A DNA stretch of 11,784 nucleotides from Acidobacteriota bacterium (GTDB lineage Bacteria > Acidobacteriota > Thermoanaerobaculia > Multivoradales > JAHZIX01): the NCBI GenBank assembly GCA_020439725.1, contig JAGQSE010000564.1, forward strand, positions 8,569-20,352. Direction: 5' to 3'. The notes beneath the pieces were generated by a model. That model did not search any database. It was not told where the DNA came from and saw nothing but the letters and a program-made list of their open reading frames with translations. Both the position numbers and the translations under genes were made by a program. Position 1 is the stretch's first letter; each line of letters opens with the position of its first letter. This document shows, in pieces, positions 1 to 6,332 of the stretch.

Positions 1-351
1 GGCCTGCCCGATCTGCGCGGCCGGTTGGCGGTGCACCAGGGCAACGGCTTCATCCTGGCGGAGAGCGGCGGAGCCGAGGAAATCACCCTGACGGTGCAAC
101 AGATCCCGTCACACAACCACGCCTTCCTGGGGACGACCAACCTGGCCGCCGACGCCAATCCCACCAACATGGTGCCGGCGACCAGCGCGTCCGCCACCGC
201 CTCGCCCTATGGCACCGATGCGCCGTTCACCACGCTGGCTCCGTCGTCGGTGACGGCGGTCGGGGGCAGCCAGCCGCACTCGAACTTCCAGCCCTATCTC
301 TGCATCAACTTCATCATCTCGCTCTTCGGGATCTTCCCGAGCCCAACTTGA
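1..351 (+). CDS. Tail-collar domain (Mdp-like) protein, 5' partial
   Basis: The gene is open from base 1 and ends at TGA 349-351, so only the last 116 codons are present. The visible part begins with GLPDLRGR, the conserved core of the phage tail collar domain, and continues with IPSHNH and a QPHSNFQPY motif near the end, finishing in a hydrophobic FGIFPSPT tail. These match the C-terminal half of phage tail-collar / microcystin-dependent-protein-like proteins. The expected N-terminal GWAxCxGQ segment lies outside the window. An AGGAGG ribosome site overlapping the stop serves the next gene, a paralogue, so the two are co-transcribed. Members are often annotated as tail fibre or tail collar proteins although many occur outside prophages; the cellular role is unclear. 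The family call is firm, the function is not. Confidence 0.85.
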   Translation, partial: GLPDLRGRLAVHQGNGFILAESGGAEEITLTVQQIPSHNHAFLGTTNLAADANPTNMVPATSASATASPYGTDAPFTTLAPSSVTAVGGSQPHSNFQPYLCINFIISLFGIFPSPT

Positions 352-360
352 GGAGGCGCC

Positions 361-882
361 ATGGCAGATCCCTTCGTCGCAGAGATCCGGGTCTTTCCTT
401 TCAACTTCCCACCCAAGGGCTGGGCGTGGTGTGACGGTCAGCTCCTGCCGCTGTCGCAAAACACGGCGCTCTTCTCGCTCCTCGGGACCACCTATGGCGG
501 CAACGGCAAGTCGAACTTCGCGCTGCCCGACCTCCAGGGCCGCGCGGCGATGCAGCCGGGGCAGGGACCGGGGTTGTCGCTCCACGACCTCGGCGAGACC
601 GGCGGCAGCGACACCGTGAGCCTCCTCGAGTCCGAGATCCCGTCGCACAGCCACAACGTGCAAGCGTCGCAGGGCGACGCGATCGAGATCAGCCCCGCCG
701 GCCAGCTCTTCGCCACCGGCACCGGCGGCATCGGCGCCTACGCGACCCCCTCGCCGTCGACCGCGCTCAACGCCAACGCCCTGACCCCCGCCGGCGGCGA
801 CCAGCCGCACAACAACATGATGCCCTACCTCACCTTCTACTTCTGCATCGCACTCCAGGGCGTCTTCCCGCCGCGGACCTGA
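361..882 (+). CDS. Phage tail collar domain protein (microcystin-dependent-protein-like)
   Basis: A 173-residue protein, complete and of normal length for the family. It has the classic order of motifs: GWAWCDGQ (residues 20-27), LFSLLGTTYGG (37-47), ALPDLQGR (54-61), GQGPGLS (67-73), IPSHSHN (93-99) and QPHNNMMPY (148-156), with an aromatic, hydrophobic C-terminus. The middle, about residues 100-145, is Ala/Gly/Thr-rich and less conserved, as is usual. The ATG at 361 is supported by AGGAGG at 351-356, four bases upstream. It is the second of at least two tandem paralogues; these genes commonly occur in twos or threes. The fold belongs to the short collar/fibre proteins of tailed phages. No other phage structural gene is in the window, so a domesticated or non-phage role is possible. 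A hairpin region follows the stop. Confidence 0.9.
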   Translation: MADPFVAEIRVFPFNFPPKGWAWCDGQLLPLSQNTALFSLLGTTYGGNGKSNFALPDLQGRAAMQPGQGPGLSLHDLGETGGSDTVSLLESEIPSHSHNVQASQGDAIEISPAGQLFATGTGGIGAYATPSPSTALNANALTPAGGDQPHNNMMPYLTFYFCIALQGVFPPRT

Positions 883-894
883 GGCCCCTTCCGC

Positions 895-914
895 GCACGG
901 CGGATGAGCCGTGC
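895..914. terminator. Short perfect hairpin after the tail-collar genes
   Basis: Arms GCACGGC (895-901) and GCCGTGC (908-914) are perfectly complementary, with a six-base loop, 12 bases past the stop of the upstream gene. No T-tract follows, so if it terminates it is not a classic rho-independent terminator. It lies between two converging genes. Confidence 0.4.
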
Positions 915-916
915 AC

Positions 917-965
917 CACCACCGCCCCCCAGCAGCCCGAGCGGATCGGGAGGGGGGCGTTGGTG
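917..965. terminator. Long imperfect hairpin between converging genes
   Basis: Left arm 917-930 (C-rich, ending in six C) and right arm 952-965 (beginning with six G) pair over 13 of 14 positions. A second small stem, CCCGA (936-940) with TCGGG (946-950), sits inside the loop. The structure fills the gap between the plus-strand tail-collar gene (ends 882) and the minus-strand SDR gene (ends 976), so it could act as a bidirectional terminator for both. No U-run is seen on either strand. Confidence 0.5.
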
Positions 966-975
966 CGTTGTCGGC

Positions 976-1914
976 TCACCCGCTCCGCTTGCGGTACCAC
1001 TCGGCGGTGGCGCGGAGGCCTTCGTCGAGGGGGGTGAAGTCGGACCAGAAGCGGGCGGCGAAGTCGGAGTGGTCGACGAGGAAGGGGCGTTGCCACTGGT
1101 ACATGAGCTCGTATAGCTCGCGCAAGATCGGGTTGACGAGGCCCACCATTCGAACAGCGAAGGCAGGAAGGGTCTGGATCTTGGGACGGACGCCGAGGAT
1201 CGAGGCGACGCGCTCGACGACCTCTCGCTGGGTCAGCGCGGGAGCCGACGGGACGTGCCAGGCGCGGCCGTAGGCGTCATCAGCGGCGTTGGCCAGCGTG
1301 ACCAGCGCGCGGCCGAGGTCGGGGACGTAGGCGAAGGTGTGGAGGATGTCCGCCTTGCCCAAGATCTGTGCGGACTTGCCCGCGAGGAGGCGTCCGAAGA
1401 CGATCTCGCCGAGGGCGGCGTTGGTCACCCGCGGGCCGTAGAAGTCGCTGGCGCGGACCACCACCACCGGCGCTCGATCCTGGGCATGGGCGTTGAGCAT
1501 CGTGCGGACCATCCGAGCGCGCAGCGCCGGCTTGCGGCCATAGTCGGTGAGCGGCATGTCCTCTTTCAAGGGCCGCTGCTGGGGGCCGTAGCAGTACACG
1601 TTGTCGGCAAAGACCAGCCGGGCACCGGCGGATTCCGCGGCAGCCAAGAGGCCGTCGACGATGGCGGGCCACTGGTCCTGCCAGGTGTCGTAGGGGATCC
1701 CTATGCAGCAGTAGACGACCTTCGCGCCCTTGGCGATCCTCCGGGCATCCTGCAGGTTCCGAACATCGCCGGCCTCGATTCGGACCCCGGCCGGCGCCGC
1801 CGACTTGCCGCTGCGGCAGACACCGACGACCTCCTCGCCGGCCGCCGCCAGGCGCTCCATCAAGTTCATCCCCACGGGGCCGTTACAACCGAAGATCACG
1901 TGTCGGCCAGCCAT
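976..1914 (-). CDS. NAD-dependent epimerase/dehydratase-like protein (atypical SDR)
   Basis: A 312-residue protein with an N-terminal Rossmann fold: GCNGPVG (residues 9-15) is a GxxGxxG dinucleotide-binding loop after the first beta strand, and an AGD at 48-50 fits the adenine-contact position. DNVYCYG (104-110) and the RASDFYGPRV segment (154-163) are typical of extended SDRs. The usual catalytic YxxxK is not evident: the matching region reads DYGRKPALR (124-132), as in atypical, possibly non-catalytic or differently acting, SDRs. The C-terminal part from about 215 is the substrate-binding region. The ATG at 1914 has GGAGGC about six bases upstream. It lies 75 bp downstream of the TauE/SafE-like gene on the same strand and is likely co-transcribed. 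Substrate unknown; sugar-nucleotide epimerase is only a family-level label. Confidence 0.82.
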   Translation of the reverse strand: MAGRHVIFGCNGPVGMNLMERLAAAGEEVVGVCRSGKSAAPAGVRIEAGDVRNLQDARRIAKGAKVVYCCIGIPYDTWQDQWPAIVDGLLAAAESAGARLVFADNVYCYGPQQRPLKEDMPLTDYGRKPALRARMVRTMLNAHAQDRAPVVVVRASDFYGPRVTNAALGEIVFGRLLAGKSAQILGKADILHTFAYVPDLGRALVTLANAADDAYGRAWHVPSAPALTQREVVERVASILGVRPKIQTLPAFAVRMVGLVNPILRELYELMYQWQRPFLVDHSDFAARFWSDFTPLDEGLRATAEWYRKRSG

Positions 1915-1989
1915 CCCGTCGCCTCCTGTCTTGGCGTGTCGTTCGCGCTCCGGCCGCGTGCCGAGGCCGGAGCGGGTGCGCGGACCAGT

Positions 1990-3045
1990 CTAGCGCTCGG
2001 CCGCGGGGACGCCGCCGGCCGTCAGCGCCGGCGCTCGCCCCCAGCGATAGAGCAGGTGGAAGAGACCGTTCATGGCCAGCACACCAAGGATCGCGCCGGC
2101 CAGCGGCCAGCCGGTGACGCGGTCGTGGGCCAGGGTCCAGAAGAACTGGAGGAGGCAGAGGATCGAGACGAAGACCAGGGTCGGGGTGCGCCCGACGCGG
2201 TGGACCACGAGGGCGCCGAAGGGTGCGCCGACGGCGACGATGGGAGCCGCGGCGAGCCAGCTGGGCAAGAGGTCCGGGTCGATGCCGTAGTGCTCGGGGG
2301 CGAGACGCGCGAGGAGCAGGTTGGCACTGATCCCCACCACCGAGGTGAAGGCCATCAGCACCACCGACGAAGGGATCGAGATCTTGGCGTCCGCGCGGTA
2401 GAGCAGCACCATCGTGGCGTAGAGGATCATGTCGGTACCGACACCGGTGACCGAGGCCACCAGCCCGCCGCTGACACCGATCACCAGCCCGGCCCACATC
2501 TCCTGCCGCGCCGAGCGGTCGACCATGCCCTCGGCGCGCACCAGCTCCTTCATCTTGACCAGGTGGAGCAGCCCGAAGCTGGCCCAGACGGTGGCGAAGA
2601 CCAGCTTGACGCCCAGATCGGGGACGTAGCGAGCGAGACAAGCGGCGCCAAGCGGAGTCCCGACGAGACTGCCGAGAAGGGCCGGCCGCAAGAGCCCCCA
2701 CGCCAGGGGCTGCCGGTTGGCGAGGATGAAGAAGCTCGCCGACACCATGCCGACGGACTGGATCGCCAGCGCGAAGTTGCGGCCAAAGGACCCCGGTAGG
2801 TCGAAGAGCAGGACCAGCACCGGAAAGCCCACCGTGCCGCCACCCATCGGCGTCGAGCCGGCGACGTAGGAGCCGAAGGTCATGGCCAGGGCGATGGGCC
2901 AGTGCGCCAGCACCGCGCCCCAGCGCTCGCCGAGGGTCACGGCGCTCGACCAGAAGAGATAGAAGGCCAGCAGCCAACCGAAGAAGGGGAGAAGGCGTGC
3001 GGGGAGTCCGAGAATCGTCCTGGGAACCGGTGGCGAGGAGCTCAA
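1990..3045 (-). CDS. TauE/SafE family sulfite-exporter-like membrane permease
   Basis: A 351-residue polytopic membrane protein with roughly eight to nine hydrophobic segments. The internal duplication typical of TauE/SafE is visible: GSTPMGGGTVGFPVLVLL near residues 63-80 and SGGLVASVTGVGTDMILY near 192-209, each a small-residue-rich membrane stretch. The family is proposed to export sulfite, sulfoacetate or related organosulfur anions across the inner membrane; the substrate here is unknown. The start is uncertain. The frame stays open upstream to 3324 inside the divergent dehalogenase gene, which cannot be real. I prefer TTG at 3043-3045 because GAGG lies six bases before it and the protein then starts just before the first membrane helix. 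An ATG at 3130-3132 would add 29 Ser/Pro/Arg-rich residues and lacks a ribosome site. The SDR gene follows in the same direction. Confidence 0.85.
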   Translation of the reverse strand: MSSSPPVPRTILGLPARLLPFFGWLLAFYLFWSSAVTLGERWGAVLAHWPIALAMTFGSYVAGSTPMGGGTVGFPVLVLLFDLPGSFGRNFALAIQSVGMVSASFFILANRQPLAWGLLRPALLGSLVGTPLGAACLARYVPDLGVKLVFATVWASFGLLHLVKMKELVRAEGMVDRSARQEMWAGLVIGVSGGLVASVTGVGTDMILYATMVLLYRADAKISIPSSVVLMAFTSVVGISANLLLARLAPEHYGIDPDLLPSWLAAAPIVAVGAPFGALVVHRVGRTPTLVFVSILCLLQFFWTLAHDRVTGWPLAGAILGVLAMNGLFHLLYRWGRAPALTAGGVPAAER

Positions 3046-3209
3046 GGCAGACCTCGGGGATGATGGACGGGTTGGGGAAGTGGGTAGAGCTCTGGCGGGG
3101 TCGAATCGAGGGGAGTCTACAGCGAAGCGCATCGCAGCAAGCAGCGGCGTCGAGCACGGACCGGACGTGCCGGCTTGACAAGCCGGAGCCCTGCCGCCAA
3201 CGTTTCGCC
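3046..3209. promoter_or_regulatory. Divergent control region between permease and dehalogenase genes
   Basis: The 164-bp gap separates two diverging genes and should contain both promoters. I see no convincing -35/-10 pair for the minus-strand gene. Toward the plus-strand gene there is an exact TTGACA (3175-3180) inside a perfect palindrome. A -10 at normal spacing (about 3198-3203) would be poor and would place the transcript start near the ATG at 3210. Confidence 0.45.
3170..3186. promoter_or_regulatory. Perfect 17-nt palindrome, operator-like
   Basis: Arms CCGGCTTG (3170-3177) and CAAGCCGG (3179-3186) flank a single central A. The one-base centre makes it more like a dimeric-repressor site than an RNA hairpin. 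It ends 23 bases before the dehalogenase ATG and contains TTGACA. No regulator gene is adjacent in the window. Confidence 0.45.
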
Positions 3210-4103
3210 ATGGAAATCCTCCGCACCCCCGACGAACGCTTCGCGGGCCTCGAGGGCTACGCGTTCGAGCCCCACTACACCGAGGTCGACGGGCTGCGCA
3301 TGCATCACGTCGACGAGGGACCACGGGAAGGACGCCAGGTCCTGCTCCTCCACGGCGAACCCACCTGGTCCTACCTCTATCGCACGATGATCCCGCCGCT
3401 GACGGCGGCGGGTCTGCGCGTGCTGGCGCCGGACCTGATCGGCTTCGGGCGCTCGGACAAGCCCGCGGCGGTGGGCGACTACAGCTATGCGCGGCACGTC
3501 GGCTGGCTGACAGGGTGGCTCGAGGCCCATGACTTCTCGGATCTGACGCTGGTGTGCCAGGACTGGGGCTCGCTCCTCGGCCTGCGGCTGGTGGCCGAGC
3601 ACGCGGACCGCTTCGCCGCGGTGGTGGTGGCCAACGGCTTCCTGCCCGCCGGTGAGACGCGGGTTCCCGCCGCGTTCAAGCTCTGGCAGGCCTTCGCGCG
3701 CTGGTCGCCGTGGTTCCCGATCGGTCGCATCGTCCAGGCGGGTTGCGCCCAGCCGCTCACCCCGGCGGCGCGGGCGGGGTACGAGGCGCCGTTCCCGAGC
3801 GCGCGGTTCAAGGCCGGTGCACGGGCCTTTCCCCGGCTGGTGCCGACCACACCGACGGACCCGGCGAGCGAGGCCAACCGTGCCGCCTGGAAGGTCCTCG
3901 AGGGTTGGGACAAGCCCTTCCTCACGGCCTTTGGCAGCCGCGACCCGATCTTTCGCGGTGCCGACCGGGTGCTGCAGAAGAAGATCCCGGGCGCGGCCGG
4001 GCAGCCGCACACGACCCTTCGCGGCGCGGGTCACTTCATCCAGGAGGATCGCGGCGAGGATCTTGCGGAGGTGGTGATCCGCTTTCTCGAGTCGAATCGC
4101 TGA
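3210..4103 (+). CDS. Haloalkane dehalogenase (subfamily HLD-I like)
   Basis: A 297-residue alpha/beta hydrolase that should hydrolyse carbon-halogen bonds of haloalkanes to an alcohol and halide, without cofactor, in the cytoplasm. HGEPTW (residues 48-53) carries the oxyanion-hole glutamate of HLD-I enzymes. QDWGS (117-121) holds the nucleophile Asp118 and halide-binding Trp119. Asp245 in GSRDPIF is the expected catalytic acid and His275 in GAGHFIQED the general base. Trp159 in the cap (FKLWQ) is a good candidate for the second halide-binding residue. The cap and C-terminal segments (APFPS, AGARAFPRLVP, GQPHTT) resemble DhmA/DhlA-type enzymes. The usual DWGG is DWGS here. The ATG at 3210 is chosen because conserved sequence begins just after it; no clear ribosome site precedes it, so a leaderless transcript is possible. 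Epoxide hydrolase is the main alternative but fits the residues less well. Confidence 0.88.
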   Translation: MEILRTPDERFAGLEGYAFEPHYTEVDGLRMHHVDEGPREGRQVLLLHGEPTWSYLYRTMIPPLTAAGLRVLAPDLIGFGRSDKPAAVGDYSYARHVGWLTGWLEAHDFSDLTLVCQDWGSLLGLRLVAEHADRFAAVVVANGFLPAGETRVPAAFKLWQAFARWSPWFPIGRIVQAGCAQPLTPAARAGYEAPFPSARFKAGARAFPRLVPTTPTDPASEANRAAWKVLEGWDKPFLTAFGSRDPIFRGADRVLQKKIPGAAGQPHTTLRGAGHFIQEDRGEDLAEVVIRFLESNR

Positions 4104-4538
4104 CGCCCTGGGCGCGCGCCGGCGCGATCTGTCCCGCACGGCACTCAATCAGACGTGCCCTTGTCATCGCCGATCCACCCGTTGCCTCCGCTGCACCGGG
4201 CCCCGAGCGCTCGCCGCTGCTTCGACTGTGCCGGCGGCTAGCTGAGACAACAACTTCCGCCGGGTGCAAACGTGGTCGGAGGATGAAGATCTGCTACAGG
4301 CTCAGAGGGCTTCTTTGCAGCTGGTCTCTCCGTCGAGGAGAGGATCCATGGTCCCTGTTGGAGCATGGACGATCTGCGAAGTCGGCTGCTGGGCAGGGGC
4401 TTTCCCAAGACGCTGCAAGCCGCCACCACGGAAAGCACGGCCTCCAGCAAGCGGGTTGTCGGGCATAGACTTCTTGCGGAGGCCTTGGGCCGGCCCGGTA
4501 GACGGGACCGAGCCACTGAAGCTCCACGGAGGAGAGGC
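4104..4538. other. Non-coding stretch without recognisable gene
   Basis: These 435 bases lack a frame with convincing protein character on either strand; open frames here are Arg/Pro/Ser-rich and share no family motif. Contents noted: a GC-only 12-base palindrome (4115-4126) just past the dehalogenase stop, a small hairpin CTCTCC/GGAGAG (4326-4342), and the promoter/ribosome region of the next gene at the right end. No tRNA, IS end or long repeat was seen. It may be a decayed gene remnant. Confidence 0.5.
4326..4342. repeat. Small perfect inverted repeat
   Basis: CTCTCC (4326-4331) and GGAGAG (4337-4342) enclose the five-base loop GTCGA. There is no T-tract. It lies mid-way in a non-coding stretch; role unknown. 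Confidence 0.35.
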
Positions 4539-5075
4539 ATGGTCCTTTCGTTGATCCGCCATCACGACCACTCCCGCGCGGCGACCCTCGATCCCAGGAG
4601 CGGTGAGCTGCGCGTCGTCGAGCGCTCGCGGAATCCCCAGGGTGGACCGCCCTACTGGCTGCCGGACCTTCGCTGTCACGGGGCGTTCGACCACCTGGGC
4701 GGTTTGCTGGTGGCTCTCTATCGCGATCCGGAAGACCCGGCTGCGCTACGGCTCCAGCTCGGTGCGTCCCGCCACCCTCTCGGAGCGACCAGCCGGTCGG
4801 TCTACTCGCCGGACTTCGAGGACGACGAGCCGCGGCTCGAGGGCAGCGACGTCCTACGCACCTTCGAGCTCTTCGAAGGTGCCGACCTCGTGGCCAAGCA
4901 TTCCTATCGACTCCACGATTACGAGCGCCGGCTCGAGCGTGGCAAGGACCCCTTCCCCGCCTGGCCCGACGAAGAAGCCAACTACGACCTGCTCCTTCGC
5001 GTGCACCAAATCCTCGAGGCAGGCACCTGGCGGCAGGTGTTTCCCGTGGTGCCGGGTGAGAAGGGGGCGGCGTGA
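4539..5075 (+). CDS. Hypothetical protein, 178 aa
   Basis: I do not recognise this family. The ATG at 4539 follows a strong ribosome site, GGAGGAGAGG, ending two bases upstream, and codon use after that point is clearly coding-like, whereas the in-frame extension upstream is not. The protein is soluble with no signal peptide or membrane segment. Visible features are a His-rich start (HHDH at 8-11), a PPYWLPDLRCHGAFDHLGGL stretch (37-56), an acidic DFEDDEP (92-98), and a C-terminal half dense in charged and aromatic residues (YRLHDYERRLERGKDPFPAWPDEEANYD, about 123-150) followed by an amphipathic helix. Histidines and acidic residues are plentiful but no metal-binding pattern is diagnostic. 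It ends 13 bp from the oppositely oriented toxin remnant, so the two converge. Confidence 0.75.
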   Translation: MVLSLIRHHDHSRAATLDPRSGELRVVERSRNPQGGPPYWLPDLRCHGAFDHLGGLLVALYRDPEDPAALRLQLGASRHPLGATSRSVYSPDFEDDEPRLEGSDVLRTFELFEGADLVAKHSYRLHDYERRLERGKDPFPAWPDEEANYDLLLRVHQILEAGTWRQVFPVVPGEKGAA

Positions 5076-5088
5076 GCCCGAAAGACCG

Positions 5089-5502
5089 CTAGGACCGAAA
5101 CGGGTCGAGGTACTCGACGCCCGTTCGGATCACGTCCTGTACATTGCGGGTGACCAACGCAAGGCCGTAGATCCTGGCGGTGGCGGCGAGGAGGCCATCG
5201 ACCACGGGCACAGGATCTGGCACGCTGAGTCGCCCCCATTCCTCCGCGACGGCCAGATCGATGGGTAGGATTCGATCACTGAAGCTCTCAAGAAGCTCCC
5301 TCAGCCAGGCCTCGAGTCTGTCTGCTTAGCTCGGATCGCGACGGCGGATCCTTTCGATCCCCTTACGGATCTCGCCCAAAGTCAGAACGCTGAGCAACAG
5401 GTCGCTGTCTGGAACGCTTGAAACCCAGGCGAGGACCCCGGGATCGGCGCGGGGGCCTTTGCGAAGCTCGGAGACGATGTTGGTATCGAGCAAGAAGCTC
5501 AT
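5089..5502 (-). pseudogene. VapC/FitB-type PIN-domain toxin, interrupted by in-frame TAA
   Basis: Read through one stop codon, the frame encodes a complete 137-residue PIN-domain ribonuclease. It begins LLDTNIVSE with Asp6, has TLGEI with Glu44, VVDGLLAATA with Asp102, and LVTRNVQD with Asp123, which are the four acidic positions expected for Mg-dependent VapC/FitB toxins. Codon 59 (bases 5326-5328) is TAA, between RRRDPS and ADRLEAWL; Gln (CAA or CAG) is common there in relatives, so a single C-to-T change is the simplest origin. The residues after the stop remain well conserved with no frameshift, so the break is recent, or is a base-call error. The ATG at 5502 overlaps the antitoxin stop as ATGA. 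Translation as it stands gives a 58-residue fragment lacking two catalytic acids, so no active toxin is expected. Confidence 0.88.
5095..5128. terminator. Imperfect hairpin in the 3' end of the toxin frame
   Basis: CCGAAACGGG (5095-5104) pairs with CCCGTTCGG (5120-5128) with one bulged base, and TCGAG (5105-5109) pairs with CTCGA (5113-5117) around a three-base loop; CG at 5118-5119 is bulged. It begins 20 bases after the stop of the plus-strand 178-aa gene and overlaps the last codons of the minus-strand toxin. It could end the plus-strand transcript. No T-run follows. Confidence 0.35.
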
Positions 5503-5729
5503 AGCTCGACGGGGCGCCCGAGATCGCGATCGCGGGCGAAATCGGCGTCCTCGCCCAGGGCCGGGATCGAGAGAAGGAAGTCTCGGAACGACTTCGAGGA
5601 GCTGGATCGGAGCGCTTGCCGAAGAATCTCTCGATGCTCGGCCTCTGCGGAGCGCCCGTGTTGCGCCGCACGCAGCTCGAGCCTGCGTACCAGGTCTTCG
5701 TCGAGATCGCTTAGTGTCAGCTGAGCCAA
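5499..5729 (-). CDS. FitA/VapB-type ribbon-helix-helix antitoxin
   Basis: A 76-residue protein. The N-terminal half is a ribbon-helix-helix DNA-binding domain: MAQLTLSDLDEDLVRRL followed by RAAQHGRSAEAEHREIL (residues 20-36), very close to the FitA/VapB consensus with its HGRSAEAE turn. The C-terminal half (SFRDFLLSIPALGEDADF, 47-64) is the toxin-neutralising tail. It should repress its own operon and hold the PIN toxin inactive. The stop TGA overlaps the toxin ATG (ATGA), the standard coupled arrangement. I place the start at TTG 5727-5729: GGAGGAGG lies seven bases upstream and homologues begin MAQLT. An in-frame ATG at 5750 would add seven residues encoded by the ribosome site itself. The antitoxin frame is intact while the toxin is interrupted. 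Confidence 0.88.
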   Translation of the reverse strand: MAQLTLSDLDEDLVRRLELRAAQHGRSAEAEHREILRQALRSSSSKSFRDFLLSIPALGEDADFARDRDLGRPVEL

Positions 5730-5736
5730 GATGAAT

Positions 5737-5744
5737 CCTCCTCC
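5737..5744 (-). promoter_or_regulatory. Strong Shine-Dalgarno site deciding a TTG start
   Basis: On the minus strand these bases read GGAGGAGG, seven bases before the TTG at 5729. The match is near perfect and the spacing ideal, which favours TTG over the upstream ATG at 5750, although that ATG also has a GAGGGAG-like sequence before it. Confidence 0.6.
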
Positions 5745-5816
5745 AAGCATGATATCTCCCTCAGCTCCGCGTGAAGCCCGTTCATGGGAGCACTGTAGGT
5801 CGCAGGGAGCCCTTCG

Positions 5817-6332
5817 ATGAGCTCGATCCCCTGCCCCGGCTGTGGTGCCCACTTTCCCGACGTCGAGGGGCCGGTGCATCGCTACATGGAGTCTTCGCCG
5901 GGTTGCTGGGCGGCGTATGGGGAGGTGCTCGAGCGCGAGTACGGTGCCCCGGCTTTCTTCGCTGCACACCCTTTCACCGTCGACGCCTACGCGGTCCAGC
6001 ACCCCGGTCGCCCGTCGAAGCAGGCGAACCAGTCGGTGACGGTTCACCTCATGAGCCTCTGCCTGACCCTCGAGCACGGCCTCAGGCTCGATCGGGCGCC
6101 TCGCGCCATCCAGGCCATCGTCGAAAGCGGCCAGACCTTCGAATGGCTGACGCCTCCGGCGGATCCGTTTCCCGTCACCGTTGCCGACGTAAGGGGTGCA
6201 AGAGACCTCGAAACGCACAAGGTCCGGGTCCGCGAATGGGCTGAGTCCGCGTGGCAGGCTTGGTCACGGCACCACGAGACGATTCGCGCCCGGGTTGCCG
6301 AGTCGAAAGTCTTCGACCACTTCTTGTCCTGA
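5817..6332 (+). CDS. DUF5946-like protein
   Basis: A 171-residue soluble protein resembling the DUF5946 family: CPGCG (residues 6-10), GPVHRYMESSPGCWAAYGEVL (18-38) and VDAYAVQHPG (55-64) are its conserved elements, followed by VTVHLMSLCLTLEHGL. Cys6, Cys9, His21 and Cys30 are well placed to bind one metal ion, probably zinc; this is inference, as I know of no assigned function. The remainder contains a WLTPPADPFPVTVADV segment (115-130) and an amphipathic helical C-terminus. The ATG at 5817 has GGGAG about eight bases before it. The gene diverges from the antitoxin gene across an 87-bp gap that must hold both promoters. It is co-directional with the following secreted-protein gene, but the 193-bp gap makes an operon doubtful. 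Confidence 0.78.
   Translation: MSSIPCPGCGAHFPDVEGPVHRYMESSPGCWAAYGEVLEREYGAPAFFAAHPFTVDAYAVQHPGRPSKQANQSVTVHLMSLCLTLEHGLRLDRAPRAIQAIVESGQTFEWLTPPADPFPVTVADVRGARDLETHKVRVREWAESAWQAWSRHHETIRARVAESKVFDHFLS

Noticed and set aside
1255..2799. Long plus-strand open frame (514 codons) opposite the SDR and permease genes
   Set aside because: Its translation is Asp/Gly/Arg/His-rich with no family motif, and it lies antisense to two well-supported genes; GC-rich antisense frames of this kind are common.
2997..3209. Upstream in-frame extension of the dehalogenase
   Set aside because: It overlaps the permease start region and is not protein-like; family similarity begins at the ATG 3210.
3046..3324. 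N-terminal extension of the permease to 444 residues
   Set aside because: It runs antisense into the dehalogenase coding region and is Arg/Ser/Pro-rich, unlike the membrane protein that follows.
4115..4126. GC-only 12-base palindrome after the dehalogenase stop as a terminator
   Set aside because: There is no loop or T-tract, and such palindromes arise easily at this base composition.
5751..6218. Upstream extension of the antitoxin frame on the minus strand
   Set aside because: It is antisense to the DUF5946-like gene; the ribbon-helix-helix domain starts at 5729.
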